Source: Thermorudis peleae (GTDB lineage: Bacteria > Chloroflexota > Chloroflexia > Thermomicrobiales > Thermomicrobiaceae). Taken from it: DNA of 64,000 nt. Shown here one piece after another: positions 15,964 to 23,902 of the stretch; position 1 is the stretch's first letter, and each line of letters starts with the position of its first letter. The notes beneath the pieces are model-generated. The model saw only the letters and a program-made list of their open reading frames with translations, searched no databases and was not told the DNA's origin. Both the position numbers and the translations under genes were made by a program. The stretch is taken from contig NZ_JQMP01000004.1 of assembly GCF_000744775.1 (NCBI RefSeq), forward strand, positions 124,001-188,000, read 5' to 3'.

Positions 15964-17796
15964 ATGAAGGCCGTACACGGCCAGTGCCTCGTGGTCGACC
16001 TCTCCGATGGCACTGCGACCGCAGTTGCATTACCTGAGCTGGTCTTTGCCAGCGTCTTGGGCGGGAACGGTCTTGCCAGCTACCTGCTGTACCGGTTCTG
16101 CCCGCCCGGGGCCGATCCGCTTGGGCCAGAAAACCCCCTGATCTTTGCGACAAGTCCTTTCCTCGGCACTGGGCTCACGACATCGAGCAAGCTTGCGTTG
16201 GCCGCCAAGTCACCGCAAACCGAGCGCATTGGCGATTCAATTTCCTCAAGCTACCTTGCACTTGCGCTGAAGCATACTGGCTTCGATGCCCTGGTCATTC
16301 GCGGGCAAGCGCGAGACTGGTCCGTCTTGATCGTCGAAGACGACCAGGTACGCCTTGAGCCTGCTGACGACATGCTCGGGCTTGACCCCACGGCAACCGC
16401 TGACGCACTGCGGGCGCGCCTCGGACGGGGCTTTCGCGTCGCGGCCATCGGGCTTGCCGGTGAGCGCGGCGTCCGCTTTGCGTCGATCAGCAACGATGGG
16501 CGCCTGGCTGGTCGCACGGGCCTCGGTGCCGTGATGGGACAGAAACGGTTGAAGGCTGTTGCCGTGCGTGGCACGCGCCCGCTGCCGTCAGTGGCTGATC
16601 CGGCGGCGGTCGCTGCGGCTGCGCGGGCCCTCGCGGCACGGAGTCAGGGGCCGGAGACAGCGAAGTACCGCGTGCTCGGCACGGTTGCCAACGTTGCGCT
16701 GTTCAACCGGCTCGGCGTGCTCCCAACACGCAACTTCCAGGCTGGACAGTTTGAGGGGGCCGAGGAACTGAGCGGTGAACATCTCGTTACCACGCGCCGC
16801 GTCGATACCCATGCCTGCGCTGCCTGCACGATTGGCTGTGAGCATCATTTCCTTGCGAAAGGCAATGGGGCAAAGGCGCGGCTCGAGTATGAAACGCTTT
16901 ACGCCCTCGGCCCGCTTTGTGGCATCGCCGACCCTGATATCGTGGTGCAAGCCGCAGCCCTCTGCGATCGCTACGCGATGGACGCCATCAGCGCCGGCGG
17001 CACGATTGCGTGGGCAATGGAGTGTGTTGAACGCGGGATTGCCCTCCCTGGTGATCCCGCAGACTGGCCTCGTTTCGGCGATGGCCCAAGCCTCTTGCGC
17101 GCCCTCAACCTGATCGGCCAACGGCAGGGGCCACTTGGTGCGCTGCTGGCTGAAGGCTCGCGCCGCGCTGCGCACGTGCTTGGTCAGGGCAGCGAGGCAT
17201 GGGCCATGCATGTCAAGGGGCTCGAGCTGCCCGGCTACGACCCGCGTAAGCTCAAGACGATGGCGTTAGGGCTGGCAGTCGCAACCCGGGGGGCGTGTCA
17301 CAACCGCTCTTCAGCCTATGAAGTCGATTTCTCCGATCAGCTTCCGCCCGATGCCGCAGCACGCGCGCGTGCGGAAGCCGCTGTCCGGGCGGAAGATACC
17401 GCAGCCGTTATCGACTCGTTGACACTCTGCAAGTTCTTGCGCCACTGCTTCGACGACCTCTTTGCAGAGGCTGCCCACCTCTGGACGCTCGTTACTGGCT
17501 TACCCCTTGATGCTGATGGCCTTCGGCAAGCTGGTACACGGATTAACACTCTGAAGAAAGCCTTTAACCTTCGCGAGGGATGGACGCGCCACGAGGACAC
17601 GCTGCCGCCACGCCTCCTGCAGAGCCCCGACTCGCTCGTTGATGGCACTGAACTTGACCGTCTTGTCGCGGCATACTATGCAGTGCGCGGCTGGGACGAC
17701 GCCGGGCGGATTCCGTTGCCCCAGTGGCGCGCACTGGGGCTTGAGGCACTCCTCGGCCCCCTTGAAGGGGTGTGCGGCGGCTATGCTCGACGATGA
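15964..17796 (+). CDS. Aldehyde:ferredoxin oxidoreductase family (tungsten/molybdenum pterin enzyme)
   Basis: Oxidises aldehydes to acids, passing electrons to ferredoxin through a [4Fe-4S] cluster next to a bis-pterin W or Mo centre. 610 residues, the normal size. N-terminal domain: VVDLSDGTAT, FASVLGGNGLASYLL, then GTGLTTSSKLALAAKSP and LKHTGFDALVIRGQA. The cluster ligands are CAACTIGC near residues 284-291 and the later Cys in SLTLCKFLRHC. VKGLELPGYDPRKLKTM and TRGACHNRS are also typical. GGGAGG at 15951 is the ribosome site. The gene is coupled to the MoaD-like gene upstream and overlaps a small coiled-coil gene downstream by 14 bases. The aldehyde substrate is unknown. Confidence 0.93.
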   Translation: MKAVHGQCLVVDLSDGTATAVALPELVFASVLGGNGLASYLLYRFCPPGADPLGPENPLIFATSPFLGTGLTTSSKLALAAKSPQTERIGDSISSSYLALALKHTGFDALVIRGQARDWSVLIVEDDQVRLEPADDMLGLDPTATADALRARLGRGFRVAAIGLAGERGVRFASISNDGRLAGRTGLGAVMGQKRLKAVAVRGTRPLPSVADPAAVAAAARALAARSQGPETAKYRVLGTVANVALFNRLGVLPTRNFQAGQFEGAEELSGEHLVTTRRVDTHACAACTIGCEHHFLAKGNGAKARLEYETLYALGPLCGIADPDIVVQAAALCDRYAMDAISAGGTIAWAMECVERGIALPGDPADWPRFGDGPSLLRALNLIGQRQGPLGALLAEGSRRAAHVLGQGSEAWAMHVKGLELPGYDPRKLKTMALGLAVATRGACHNRSSAYEVDFSDQLPPDAAARARAEAAVRAEDTAAVIDSLTLCKFLRHCFDDLFAEAAHLWTLVTGLPLDADGLRQAGTRINTLKKAFNLREGWTRHEDTLPPRLLQSPDSLVDGTELDRLVAAYYAVRGWDDAGRIPLPQWRALGLEALLGPLEGVCGGYARR

Positions 17797-18118
17797 TGAA
17801 CTCCTCTTGCTCGAACTGGAGCGGGTGCGTCTTCCCTCTCCAGTCCTGAGTCGCATCGAAGAACTGGCAGAAGAGCGACGTCAGCTCTTGCGCGCGATCG
17901 CGGATATGCCATTTTCGCCCGAACGGGACGCTGCCCTGCGCCGCGTTACCGAACTGAGCCTTGAACTGGAACGGCTCTGGGATCTGCGCCGTCGCGAGCT
18001 GCTCTTCGTCCGTCAGGCGTTGCATCCCGAACAACCAGACGAGCCAACGACGCTGGAAGAGGTCGAAGAGCAAGCCAGCCTGGACGAGCAGTCAGCGGAA
18101 CACTCGCACGGCGAATAG
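17783..18118 (+). CDS. Small charged coiled-coil protein coupled to AOR
   Basis: 111 residues, no family recognised. It begins MLDDDELLLLELERVRLP and is almost entirely helical by composition, with Leu/Glu/Arg heptad-like runs (RIEELAEERRQLLRAIA, TELSLELERLWDLRRREL). The acidic tail is rich in Glu and ends SAEHSHGE. The ATG lies inside the AOR coding end (14-base overlap), so translation is probably coupled. It could be an AOR accessory or a short-lived adaptor; no iron-sulfur Cys motif is present, so it is not the AOR ferredoxin partner. Confidence 0.75.
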   Translation: MLDDDELLLLELERVRLPSPVLSRIEELAEERRQLLRAIADMPFSPERDAALRRVTELSLELERLWDLRRRELLFVRQALHPEQPDEPTTLEEVEEQASLDEQSAEHSHGE

Positions 18119-18133
18119 CCAGTCGCGCTCGGT

Positions 18134-18592
18134 TTACTCAACTTCGACGATCGCCTCGATCTCGACGGTAATGCCGTGTGGCAGTGAGCCCATGCCGACA
18201 GCCGAGCGGGCATGACGGCCTCGGTCGCCGAAGACTTCGACAAACAGATCAGAGCAGCCGTTGATCACCGCCGGATGCTCACCGAAATCCGGCGCAGCAT
18301 TCACCATCCCAAAGACCTTGACAACTCGCCGGACGCGGTCAAGGTCACCGAGATGCTCCTTGAGCACTGCAAGCAGCGTCAGCCCAACCGAGCGGGCATG
18401 CTGGTACGCTTCGGCAGTCGTCACATCGCGCCCAACTTTACCGATCGGCACTGTCCCATCAGGATTGAGCGGCCCTTTGCCCGAGAGGAAAACCAGATTC
18501 CCCGTTTGGACAGCGTGGACATAGTTGCCAGCAGGCTCTGGCACCTTGGGGAGCGTAATGCCGAGTTCAGCAAGCCGTCGTTCGACTTCCAC
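18134..18592 (-). CDS. RidA/YjgF-family enamine deaminase
   Basis: Trimeric RidA-fold protein of 152 residues, of the group with the N-terminal segment VERRLAELGITLP. The middle reads VFLSGKGPLNPDGTV, and the C-terminal signature HARSAVGMGSLPHGITVEIEAI carries the Arg that binds the substrate carboxylate in RidA. Relatives hydrolyse reactive enamine/imine intermediates from PLP enzymes. The start is GTG at 18592 with AAGGAG 6 bases upstream. It converges on the coiled-coil gene (15-base gap) and is divergent from the DedA gene. Confidence 0.9.
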   Translation of the reverse strand: MEVERRLAELGITLPKVPEPAGNYVHAVQTGNLVFLSGKGPLNPDGTVPIGKVGRDVTTAEAYQHARSVGLTLLAVLKEHLGDLDRVRRVVKVFGMVNAAPDFGEHPAVINGCSDLFVEVFGDRGRHARSAVGMGSLPHGITVEIEAIVEVE

Positions 18593-18647
18593 TGGATTCT
18601 CCTTCCACGTCTCAGTATTCGTAACAGAACGTTTACCGCCTGCCGGG

Positions 18648-18653
18648 TATACT
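18648..18653 (+). promoter_or_regulatory. Probable -10 box for the DedA gene
   Basis: TATACT at 18648-18653, 85 bases before the DedA start, preceded by CTGCCGGG. No good -35 box is visible at 16-18 bases. The nearly identical CTGCCGGTTATACT stands before the glutamine-synthetase-like gene. Confidence 0.35.
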
Positions 18654-18737
18654 TCGGCTGGCGGCGCTGTCGAGGCTAATCGCCATGACAGGAGCTGTCA
18701 AGGGCCGAAGTCCGGCTCAGGAAGTGGAAGGGAGACC

Positions 18738-19385
18738 ATGCCCCATTTCGATCTTGTGAAGCTGATCGAAGCCGTGGGACTACTCGGCGTTGCGGCCATC
18801 GTGTTTGCGGAAAGTGGCATCCTCATCGGCTTCTTCCTCCCTGGTGATAGCCTGCTGTTTACCGCTGGCTTCCTTGCTTCTCAAGGCTTCCTCAATATCT
18901 GGTGGCTGATTGTCCTGGCTGCCCTCGCGGCCATTCTCGGCGACTCCACGGGCTATAGCTTTGGCGCGCGCGTTGGCCGCCGCCTGTTCGAGCGTGAACA
19001 GTCACGTTTCTTTAAGCGACAGTATCTCGAGCAGGCGGAAGCGTTCTTCCTGCGGCACGGTGGGAAGGCCATCCTACTCGCTCGTTTCATCCCCATTGTG
19101 CGCACTGGTACGCCGATCATCGCTGGCATCGGCCGGATGCCGTATCGTCGTTTCCTCGCATTCAATGTCGTCGGCGGTATCCTTTGGGGATGCGGTGTGC
19201 CACTCGCTGGCTATTTTCTTGGCCAGGCGATCCCCAACATCGACCGCTACCTGCTGCCGATTGTCTTGCTCATTATCGTCGTCTCCATTGCCCCGTCGGC
19301 GATCCATCTCTGGCGCGAGAACGGCTCAGCGATCATTGCGGCGATCCGGCGGCGACTCGCTCGCGCCCCGGAACCAGAGCAGTAG
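18738..19385 (+). CDS. DedA-family membrane protein
   Basis: Polytopic membrane protein of 216 residues of the DedA/SNARE-associated family; some members flip polyprenyl or other phospholipids. Motifs in order: FAESGILIGFFLPGDSLLF, then ILGDSTGYSFGARVGRRLF, LLARFIPIVRTGTPIIAG with the conserved Arg, and NVVGGILWGCGVPLAGYFLG. The ATG at 18738 follows GAAGGGAG. The C-terminus is Arg-rich and cytoplasmic. It is a single gene ahead of the hut-related cluster. Confidence 0.93.
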   Translation: MPHFDLVKLIEAVGLLGVAAIVFAESGILIGFFLPGDSLLFTAGFLASQGFLNIWWLIVLAALAAILGDSTGYSFGARVGRRLFEREQSRFFKRQYLEQAEAFFLRHGGKAILLARFIPIVRTGTPIIAGIGRMPYRRFLAFNVVGGILWGCGVPLAGYFLGQAIPNIDRYLLPIVLLIIVVSIAPSAIHLWRENGSAIIAAIRRRLARAPEPEQ

Positions 19386-19393
19386 CGGGAGGC

Positions 19394-19433
19394 TTGCCGC
19401 CAGCCCCCACCTGCCGGTTATACTGCCGGCAGG
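19394..19433 (+). promoter_or_regulatory. Promoter with overlapping inverted repeat for the GS-like gene
   Basis: TTGCCG (19394-19399) and TATACT (19419-19424) form a promoter with a 19-base spacer. The -10 box sits in the centre of CCTGCCGG-TTATACTG-CCGGCAGG (19410-19433), a perfect 8-bp inverted repeat. A protein bound there would block RNA polymerase. Confidence 0.5.
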
Positions 19434-19445
19434 AATGGGGGAAAG

Positions 19446-20798
19446 ATGGACTCTCGTACGATCGTCCGGCTGCTTGCAGCCGCTGGTGTCCGGCTTGTTC
19501 GCATCGAAATGGCTGATACACACGGCATCGCTCGGTCAAAGACCGTCGCGCTGGAACGCTTTGCCGATTATGTCAACAAAGGTGGCATCAATTTCTATGG
19601 GGGCATGTTGCTTCAAGATGCCTCGGGGTGGGATATTCCGCCCGAGGACCAGCTCCCGCCGCCCGATTATCAACTCCGCCCCGATCTCGACACGCTCGCC
19701 GTTCTTCCCTACGCGCCTGGCGAAGCGCGGGTCATTGGCGATCTCTACCGTGATGCCCAGCCCGCGCCTGAGGATCCGCGTGTTGTCTGCCGCCGCCTTG
19801 TCGAACGGTTTCAGTCGGCCGGCTGGTTGCCGCGTAGCGCGTTTGAGTATGAGTTCTATCTCATCGACCGCGTCAGCCGGTCTCCGGCATTCCCCGACCG
19901 CCAAATCTGCTCGACCATCCGCAACAACATGTTGCCGGAATGGCGTGACGAGGTACTGCGCGCTCTGGCCGCCTTCGGGATCGGGTTTTCGACGCTCAGC
20001 GTGGAAAATGCCCCTGGCCAGTTTGAGATTACGTTTACGCCAGCCGACGGTCTGACAGCGGCCGACCAGGCATTTAGTTTCCGCACTGCACTCAAAGAAA
20101 TTTCGCGCCGCTACGGCTATGACGCGCCGTTCATGACCAAGCCCTTTATCAACCAACCAGCATCAGGCTGTCATCTTCACCACAGCCTGATCGACCCAAC
20201 CACCGGCGCCAACCTTTTCGCCGATCCCACTGATCCCTACGGCCTTTCTCCGCTTGCCTGGCACTTCTTAGGCGGATTGCTTGTTCACGCGCCAGCACTC
20301 GTCGCACTGCTTTCTCCCACACCGAATGATTACAAGCGATACCAGCCAGGCTTCTTTGCGCCGACGCATCTCTGCTGGGGGCCCGACAACCGCGCTGCCG
20401 CCGTGCGCATCCCGGCCGACGCCCACGGCGCTGCAACACGCATTGAGAACCGCTTCGGTGGTGCCGCCGCAAACCCGTACATCGCCCTCGCCGCGTCGCT
20501 CGCTGCTGGCTGGGATGGCATCGAGCGCGCGTTGCAGCCACCACCGCCAGTCTGCGACGATCCACGGCGCGTTGCGGGCTTGCCAACCTTGCCGCGTTCG
20601 CTGGAGGAAGCACTCGACGCCCTCGAGGCCGACGAGCGGCTCTGCGCGCTCCTTGGCGAGCCCTTCATCACGACGTACGTCCGCGTCAAGCGCTGGGACG
20701 TCGAGAAAGCACGCCAGCACGTGCCAGACTACGGCACGGAGGCCTGGCAGAGCCGCATCGATCCCTACGAGTGGGCCGAATACGGCGAACTGATCTAG
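19446..20798 (+). CDS. Glutamine synthetase-family gamma-glutamyl ligase
   Basis: ATP-dependent ligase joining glutamate to ammonia or an amine. 450 residues, close to type I glutamine synthetase. Key motifs are present: AFEYEFYLID (metal Glu), SVENAPGQFEITF, SGCHLHHSL (metal His), NDYKRYQPG and RIENRFGGAAANPYIALAA. The N-terminal beta-grasp domain starts RLVRIEMADTHGIARSK. The adenylylation loop of the main GlnA enzymes is not evident, so a specialised role such as a gamma-glutamylamide or polyamine ligase is likely (inference). GGGGGAAAG precedes the ATG. The neighbouring IclR regulator and hut genes suggest nitrogen catabolism. Confidence 0.85.
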   Translation: MDSRTIVRLLAAAGVRLVRIEMADTHGIARSKTVALERFADYVNKGGINFYGGMLLQDASGWDIPPEDQLPPPDYQLRPDLDTLAVLPYAPGEARVIGDLYRDAQPAPEDPRVVCRRLVERFQSAGWLPRSAFEYEFYLIDRVSRSPAFPDRQICSTIRNNMLPEWRDEVLRALAAFGIGFSTLSVENAPGQFEITFTPADGLTAADQAFSFRTALKEISRRYGYDAPFMTKPFINQPASGCHLHHSLIDPTTGANLFADPTDPYGLSPLAWHFLGGLLVHAPALVALLSPTPNDYKRYQPGFFAPTHLCWGPDNRAAAVRIPADAHGAATRIENRFGGAAANPYIALAASLAAGWDGIERALQPPPPVCDDPRRVAGLPTLPRSLEEALDALEADERLCALLGEPFITTYVRVKRWDVEKARQHVPDYGTEAWQSRIDPYEWAEYGELI

Positions 20799-20899
20799 TC
20801 CCGTTGGCGCCATCGCCTCGGCAGTGATGGCGAAGCTTCCAGCGAAGTTGCCAGGCAGCACCCCGATCGCTTGTCGCCCCTGGGTGATCTCACAATGTG

Positions 20900-20938
20900 A
20901 GAGAACCCTCTTGCTCTTTGAGAGTTCTCTGCTATGCT
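20900..20938 (+). promoter_or_regulatory. Promoter and inverted repeat before the IclR regulator
   Basis: TTGCTC (20911-20916) and TATGCT (20933-20938) with a 16-base spacer. AGAGAAC (20900-20906) and GTTCTCT (20924-20930) form an inverted repeat flanking and overlapping it, a fit for autoregulation by the IclR protein. Confidence 0.5.
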
Positions 20939-20967
20939 CTCCTCGAAACGACGCAAGGACGGGGGCA

Positions 20968-21753
20968 ATGGCACAGCGGGTAGCAGCAGCTTCAGGCGCA
21001 CGCATTATCGAGTTGTTGCTGACGATTGCCGAGAGCAAGCATCCCCTCTCGGCCCGGGAGCTGGCTGAGCGCATGCGTCTACCGTTAAGCACGATCTACC
21101 GCTATCTCAGCGTGCTGCGGGCGCAGGGATTGGTCTGGAGCGTTGGCAACGGACACTATGCCGTTGGGCCGCGGGTTGTCCAACTGGCACGGAGCTTTGA
21201 GGAAACCTTCAGCGTCGCGGCCGTCTGCCGCCCGGTCATGCAGCGTCTTGCGCGTGAAACGCAGGAGACTGTGGCATTCGTGGTACCCGTTGGCGAGCGC
21301 GCTGTCTGCGTCGAAACGGTCGAAAGCACGCAGGCCCTGCGCTACTCCTTCACCCGCGGAGCCGTCCTCCCGCTCTTACGCGGTGCGTCGGCAAAAGCCT
21401 TGCTCCCCTATCTCCCACGGACGAGGGTTGAACGGGCGATGAGCCAGGCCGGCTTGAGCGAAGAGGCTCAAGCTGCGCTCTGGGACGACATTGCCCGTAT
21501 TGCAGCCAGAGGGTACGCCGAAAGCGAAGGTGAGGTTGACACTGGAGTCTGGGCCGTCGGCGTGCCCGTCTTTGGCCCGAGCGATGAACTGCTTGGCGCG
21601 CTCAGCGTCATTGCCCCGGTCGCCCGGCTGACCCCTGAGCGCCGCGCCGCCCTGATCCAACGCGCAGTCGCGGCAGCTGACCAGCTCACCACGTTGGTGC
21701 AAGGGGAAACGCTTGTGCATCAAGCAGGATCAGATTATGCACGCCGAATCTAG
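20968..21753 (+). CDS. IclR-family transcriptional regulator
   Basis: 261-residue regulator. The N-terminal winged helix-turn-helix is LSARELAERMRLPLSTIYRY followed by LSVLRAQGLVW, then the link YAVGPRVVQLA. The C-terminal effector domain has VAFVVPVGERAVCVET, a Gly-Ala-Ser segment (RGASAKALLPYLP), GYAESEGEVDTGVWAVGVPV and LLGALSVIAPVARL. The ATG at 20968 has AAGGA upstream. It stands between the GS-like gene and the ABC importer/hutH operon, so it is the prime candidate regulator for this catabolic cluster. The effector may be histidine, urocanate or a related compound (inference). Confidence 0.93.
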   Translation: MAQRVAAASGARIIELLLTIAESKHPLSARELAERMRLPLSTIYRYLSVLRAQGLVWSVGNGHYAVGPRVVQLARSFEETFSVAAVCRPVMQRLARETQETVAFVVPVGERAVCVETVESTQALRYSFTRGAVLPLLRGASAKALLPYLPRTRVERAMSQAGLSEEAQAALWDDIARIAARGYAESEGEVDTGVWAVGVPVFGPSDELLGALSVIAPVARLTPERRAALIQRAVAAADQLTTLVQGETLVHQAGSDYARRI

Positions 21754-21836
21754 ATGCTTGAGAAAGCAGCATGGTACGATACGGCAGTAGTAATGTGGGC
21801 GTTTCTGGACTTTTCAGGCAGTGAGGAGGATCCATC

Positions 21837-22979
21837 ATGACGCGATCGACCTCAGTCATGCGCATTTCGGTGCTGAGTGTGCTCCTGCTCATCCTCAGCA
21901 TCCTTGCAAGTGCCTGTGGCGGTGCTGCAGCGACACCAACCCCCACAGCAGCGCCACGTGCGGCGACGTCACCAACCACGGCTGCGAGCACGAGCGCAAG
22001 CCCGACGGCTGCAGCGGCAAGTCCAACGAAAGCGGCCACGACCCCAACGACGATGGCAGCAGGCAAGCCATCGTATGACAAGCCCGTGCGTATTTCGTTC
22101 TCAACCTGGACGGGCTATGGACTGATCTGGCTGGCGAAGGATAAGGGCTTCTTTAAGCAGAACGGCATCGACGTGCAGATCCAACTGATTGAAAGTCCTG
22201 GCGAACGGTTCAACGCGTTAGCGGCCGGCTCGCTTGATGGCATGGCCTCTAGCCTCGATGCCTTCACCCGGGTTGGCGCCCAAGGCATTCCGGTTGTCCA
22301 AGTTGTCGGGCTCGATGAATCGCTGGGCGGCGATGGCATCGTGGCCAAGAAAGAGATTCAGAGCATCAAGGATCTGAAGGGCAAGACCGTTGCCGTGAAC
22401 ATCGGCTCGACCAGCCACTGGTTCCTGGCCAACGTGCTCGCCCAGAACGGCATGTCACTCAACGACGTCAAGATTCAGGACATGACGGCGGGCGACGCTG
22501 GCGCAGCGTTCGTGGCCGGCAAAGTCGACGCTGCAGTCACGTGGGAGCCCTGGCTCAGCCGCGCTCAAAAGACCGACTTTGGCCACACCCTGGTCACGAC
22601 CAAGGACTACCCCGGCTTGATCGTCGACACGTTCGGCTTCCGCCGAGATTTTGCCCAGCAGCATCCGGATGTTGTCGTCGCATTCCTCAAGGGCTTGGCC
22701 CAGGCTTATGATTACTGGCAGAAGAACCCAGATGACGCAATCCAGGTGATGGCCACGGAGTTCAAGCAGAAGCCAGAAGACGTCAAGGCTGATCTGCAGA
22801 CAATCAAGCTGTTCTCGATCGCTGACTCGAAGCAGTACTTTGGTACGCCACAAAACCCCGGACCGATCTACAAGGTGTCGGAGCAGATCGCAGACTTCTG
22901 GATGCAGATTAAGGTGATTGACAAGAAGCCAGACGTCAACCAGTTGATTGATCCATCCTTCTTGCAGCAGGTGTCGTAG
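21837..22979 (+). CDS. ABC importer substrate-binding lipoprotein, NMT1/SsuA type
   Basis: Extracellular binding protein of 380 residues. The signal ends ILASACGG (lipobox), followed by a linker of about 50 Ala/Thr/Pro/Ser residues. The binding domain begins RISFSTWTGYGLIWLAKDKG and has ERFNALAAGSLDGMASSLDA, GKTVAVNIGSTSHWFLANVL and KVDAAVTWEPWL, typical of the nitrate/sulfonate/taurine/pyrimidine-precursor family. GTGAGGAGG precedes the start. Permease and ATPase genes follow in the same operon, then hutH. The usual ligands of the family are small organic acids, amines or sulfonates; a histidine-related ligand is inferred only from context. Confidence 0.92.
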   Translation: MTRSTSVMRISVLSVLLLILSILASACGGAAATPTPTAAPRAATSPTTAASTSASPTAAAASPTKAATTPTTMAAGKPSYDKPVRISFSTWTGYGLIWLAKDKGFFKQNGIDVQIQLIESPGERFNALAAGSLDGMASSLDAFTRVGAQGIPVVQVVGLDESLGGDGIVAKKEIQSIKDLKGKTVAVNIGSTSHWFLANVLAQNGMSLNDVKIQDMTAGDAGAAFVAGKVDAAVTWEPWLSRAQKTDFGHTLVTTKDYPGLIVDTFGFRRDFAQQHPDVVVAFLKGLAQAYDYWQKNPDDAIQVMATEFKQKPEDVKADLQTIKLFSIADSKQYFGTPQNPGPIYKVSEQIADFWMQIKVIDKKPDVNQLIDPSFLQQVS

Positions 22980-23002
22980 GATACCGGAGAAAGGGCGTAC
23001 CC

Positions 23003-23902
23003 TTGTCACGCGACCGTACCGCCGCAAAGCTGGACGAAACAGCTGTCCCCGCAGGTTCCACCATACCTGCGGGGACAGCCGAGCAGCCGTTGCCACGCGA
23101 ATCGTGGGTGGCACGCTACCTAACGCCCAAGCGGAGCATTCCCAGCGGCGTCTACGCCATTGCATCAATGCTCGGCTTCCTGGGCGTACTGGCAGTTTGG
23201 TCAGCGCTGAGTTACAGCCATATCGTCGCCCCGCTCTTCTTGCCGACGCCGACCGAGGCACTCCGAGCACTCTGGGACTTGTTCATCCACTATGGCTTTC
23301 TGCGGGATGTTTGGGCGAGTACCTACCGCATCCTCGCCGGGTTTGCAATCGCGGCCGTTGTTGGCGTGCCACTCGGCGTCCTGATGGGCAGTTTCAAGCT
23401 GTTTGAGGCGCTGTTTGAGCGACTGATTGGCGTCATTCGCTACTTGCCAGCCTCTGCGTTCATCCCGCTCTTCATCTTGTGGATCGGTATTGGCGATGCC
23501 GAGAAGATCGCGGTCATCGTCTTTGGATCATTTTTCCCACTCGTCCTGCTGATTATGGACGTGGCCGCGAACGTGCCGCGCGATTTTCTCGACATTGCCT
23601 ACACCCTTGGGGCGTCACGCTGGCAGGTGTTCTGGAAAGTGCTGATTCCAGCGAGCCTGCCGGGAATTGTCGAAAGCCTGCGCACGATCCTTGGCTGGGC
23701 ATGGACCTACTTGATTGTTGCCGAACTCGTCGCCGCAGAAACAGGCATCGGTCACGTGATTTTGCAATCACAGCGCTACATTGAAACGCCGCGGATCATC
23801 GCGGGCATTGTCACCATTGGCGTGCTTGGGCTGATCAGCGACGCGCTCTTCAAGCTGCTGTATTCGTGGCTCTTCCCCTACGTTGAGAGGGTGAACCTGT
23901 GA
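23003..23902 (+). CDS. ABC importer permease, SsuC/TauC type
   Basis: Inner membrane permease of 299 residues with about six helices. The BPD_transp_1 domain has the EAA loop AYTLGASRWQVFWKVLIPASL and ends FPYVERVNL. The start is uncertain: TTG at 23003 has AAGGG 7 bases upstream, but the first 35 or so residues are hydrophilic and their DNA contains a perfect 15-bp hairpin (23042-23079). A start after the hairpin, for example GTG at 23105, lacks a ribosome site. Its end overlaps the ATPase start (GTGA). It works with the flanking binding protein and ATPase. Confidence 0.9.
   Translation: MSRDRTAAKLDETAVPAGSTIPAGTAEQPLPRESWVARYLTPKRSIPSGVYAIASMLGFLGVLAVWSALSYSHIVAPLFLPTPTEALRALWDLFIHYGFLRDVWASTYRILAGFAIAAVVGVPLGVLMGSFKLFEALFERLIGVIRYLPASAFIPLFILWIGIGDAEKIAVIVFGSFFPLVLLIMDVAANVPRDFLDIAYTLGASRWQVFWKVLIPASLPGIVESLRTILGWAWTYLIVAELVAAETGIGHVILQSQRYIETPRIIAGIVTIGVLGLISDALFKLLYSWLFPYVERVNL
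23042..23079 (+). promoter_or_regulatory. Perfect 15-bp hairpin at the binding-protein/permease junction
   Basis: GCTGTCCCCGCAGGT (23042-23056) pairs with ACCTGCGGGGACAGC (23065-23079) around an 8-base loop, 62 bases after the binding-protein stop. No T-run follows. It is well placed to block 3' decay of the upstream message or to lower downstream expression. Confidence 0.6.

Noticed and set aside
18910-20055. 381-codon plus-strand frame crossing the DedA and GS-like genes
   Set aside because: It spans two well-supported genes in another frame, has Ser/Arg-rich composition typical of a shadow and no ribosome site.
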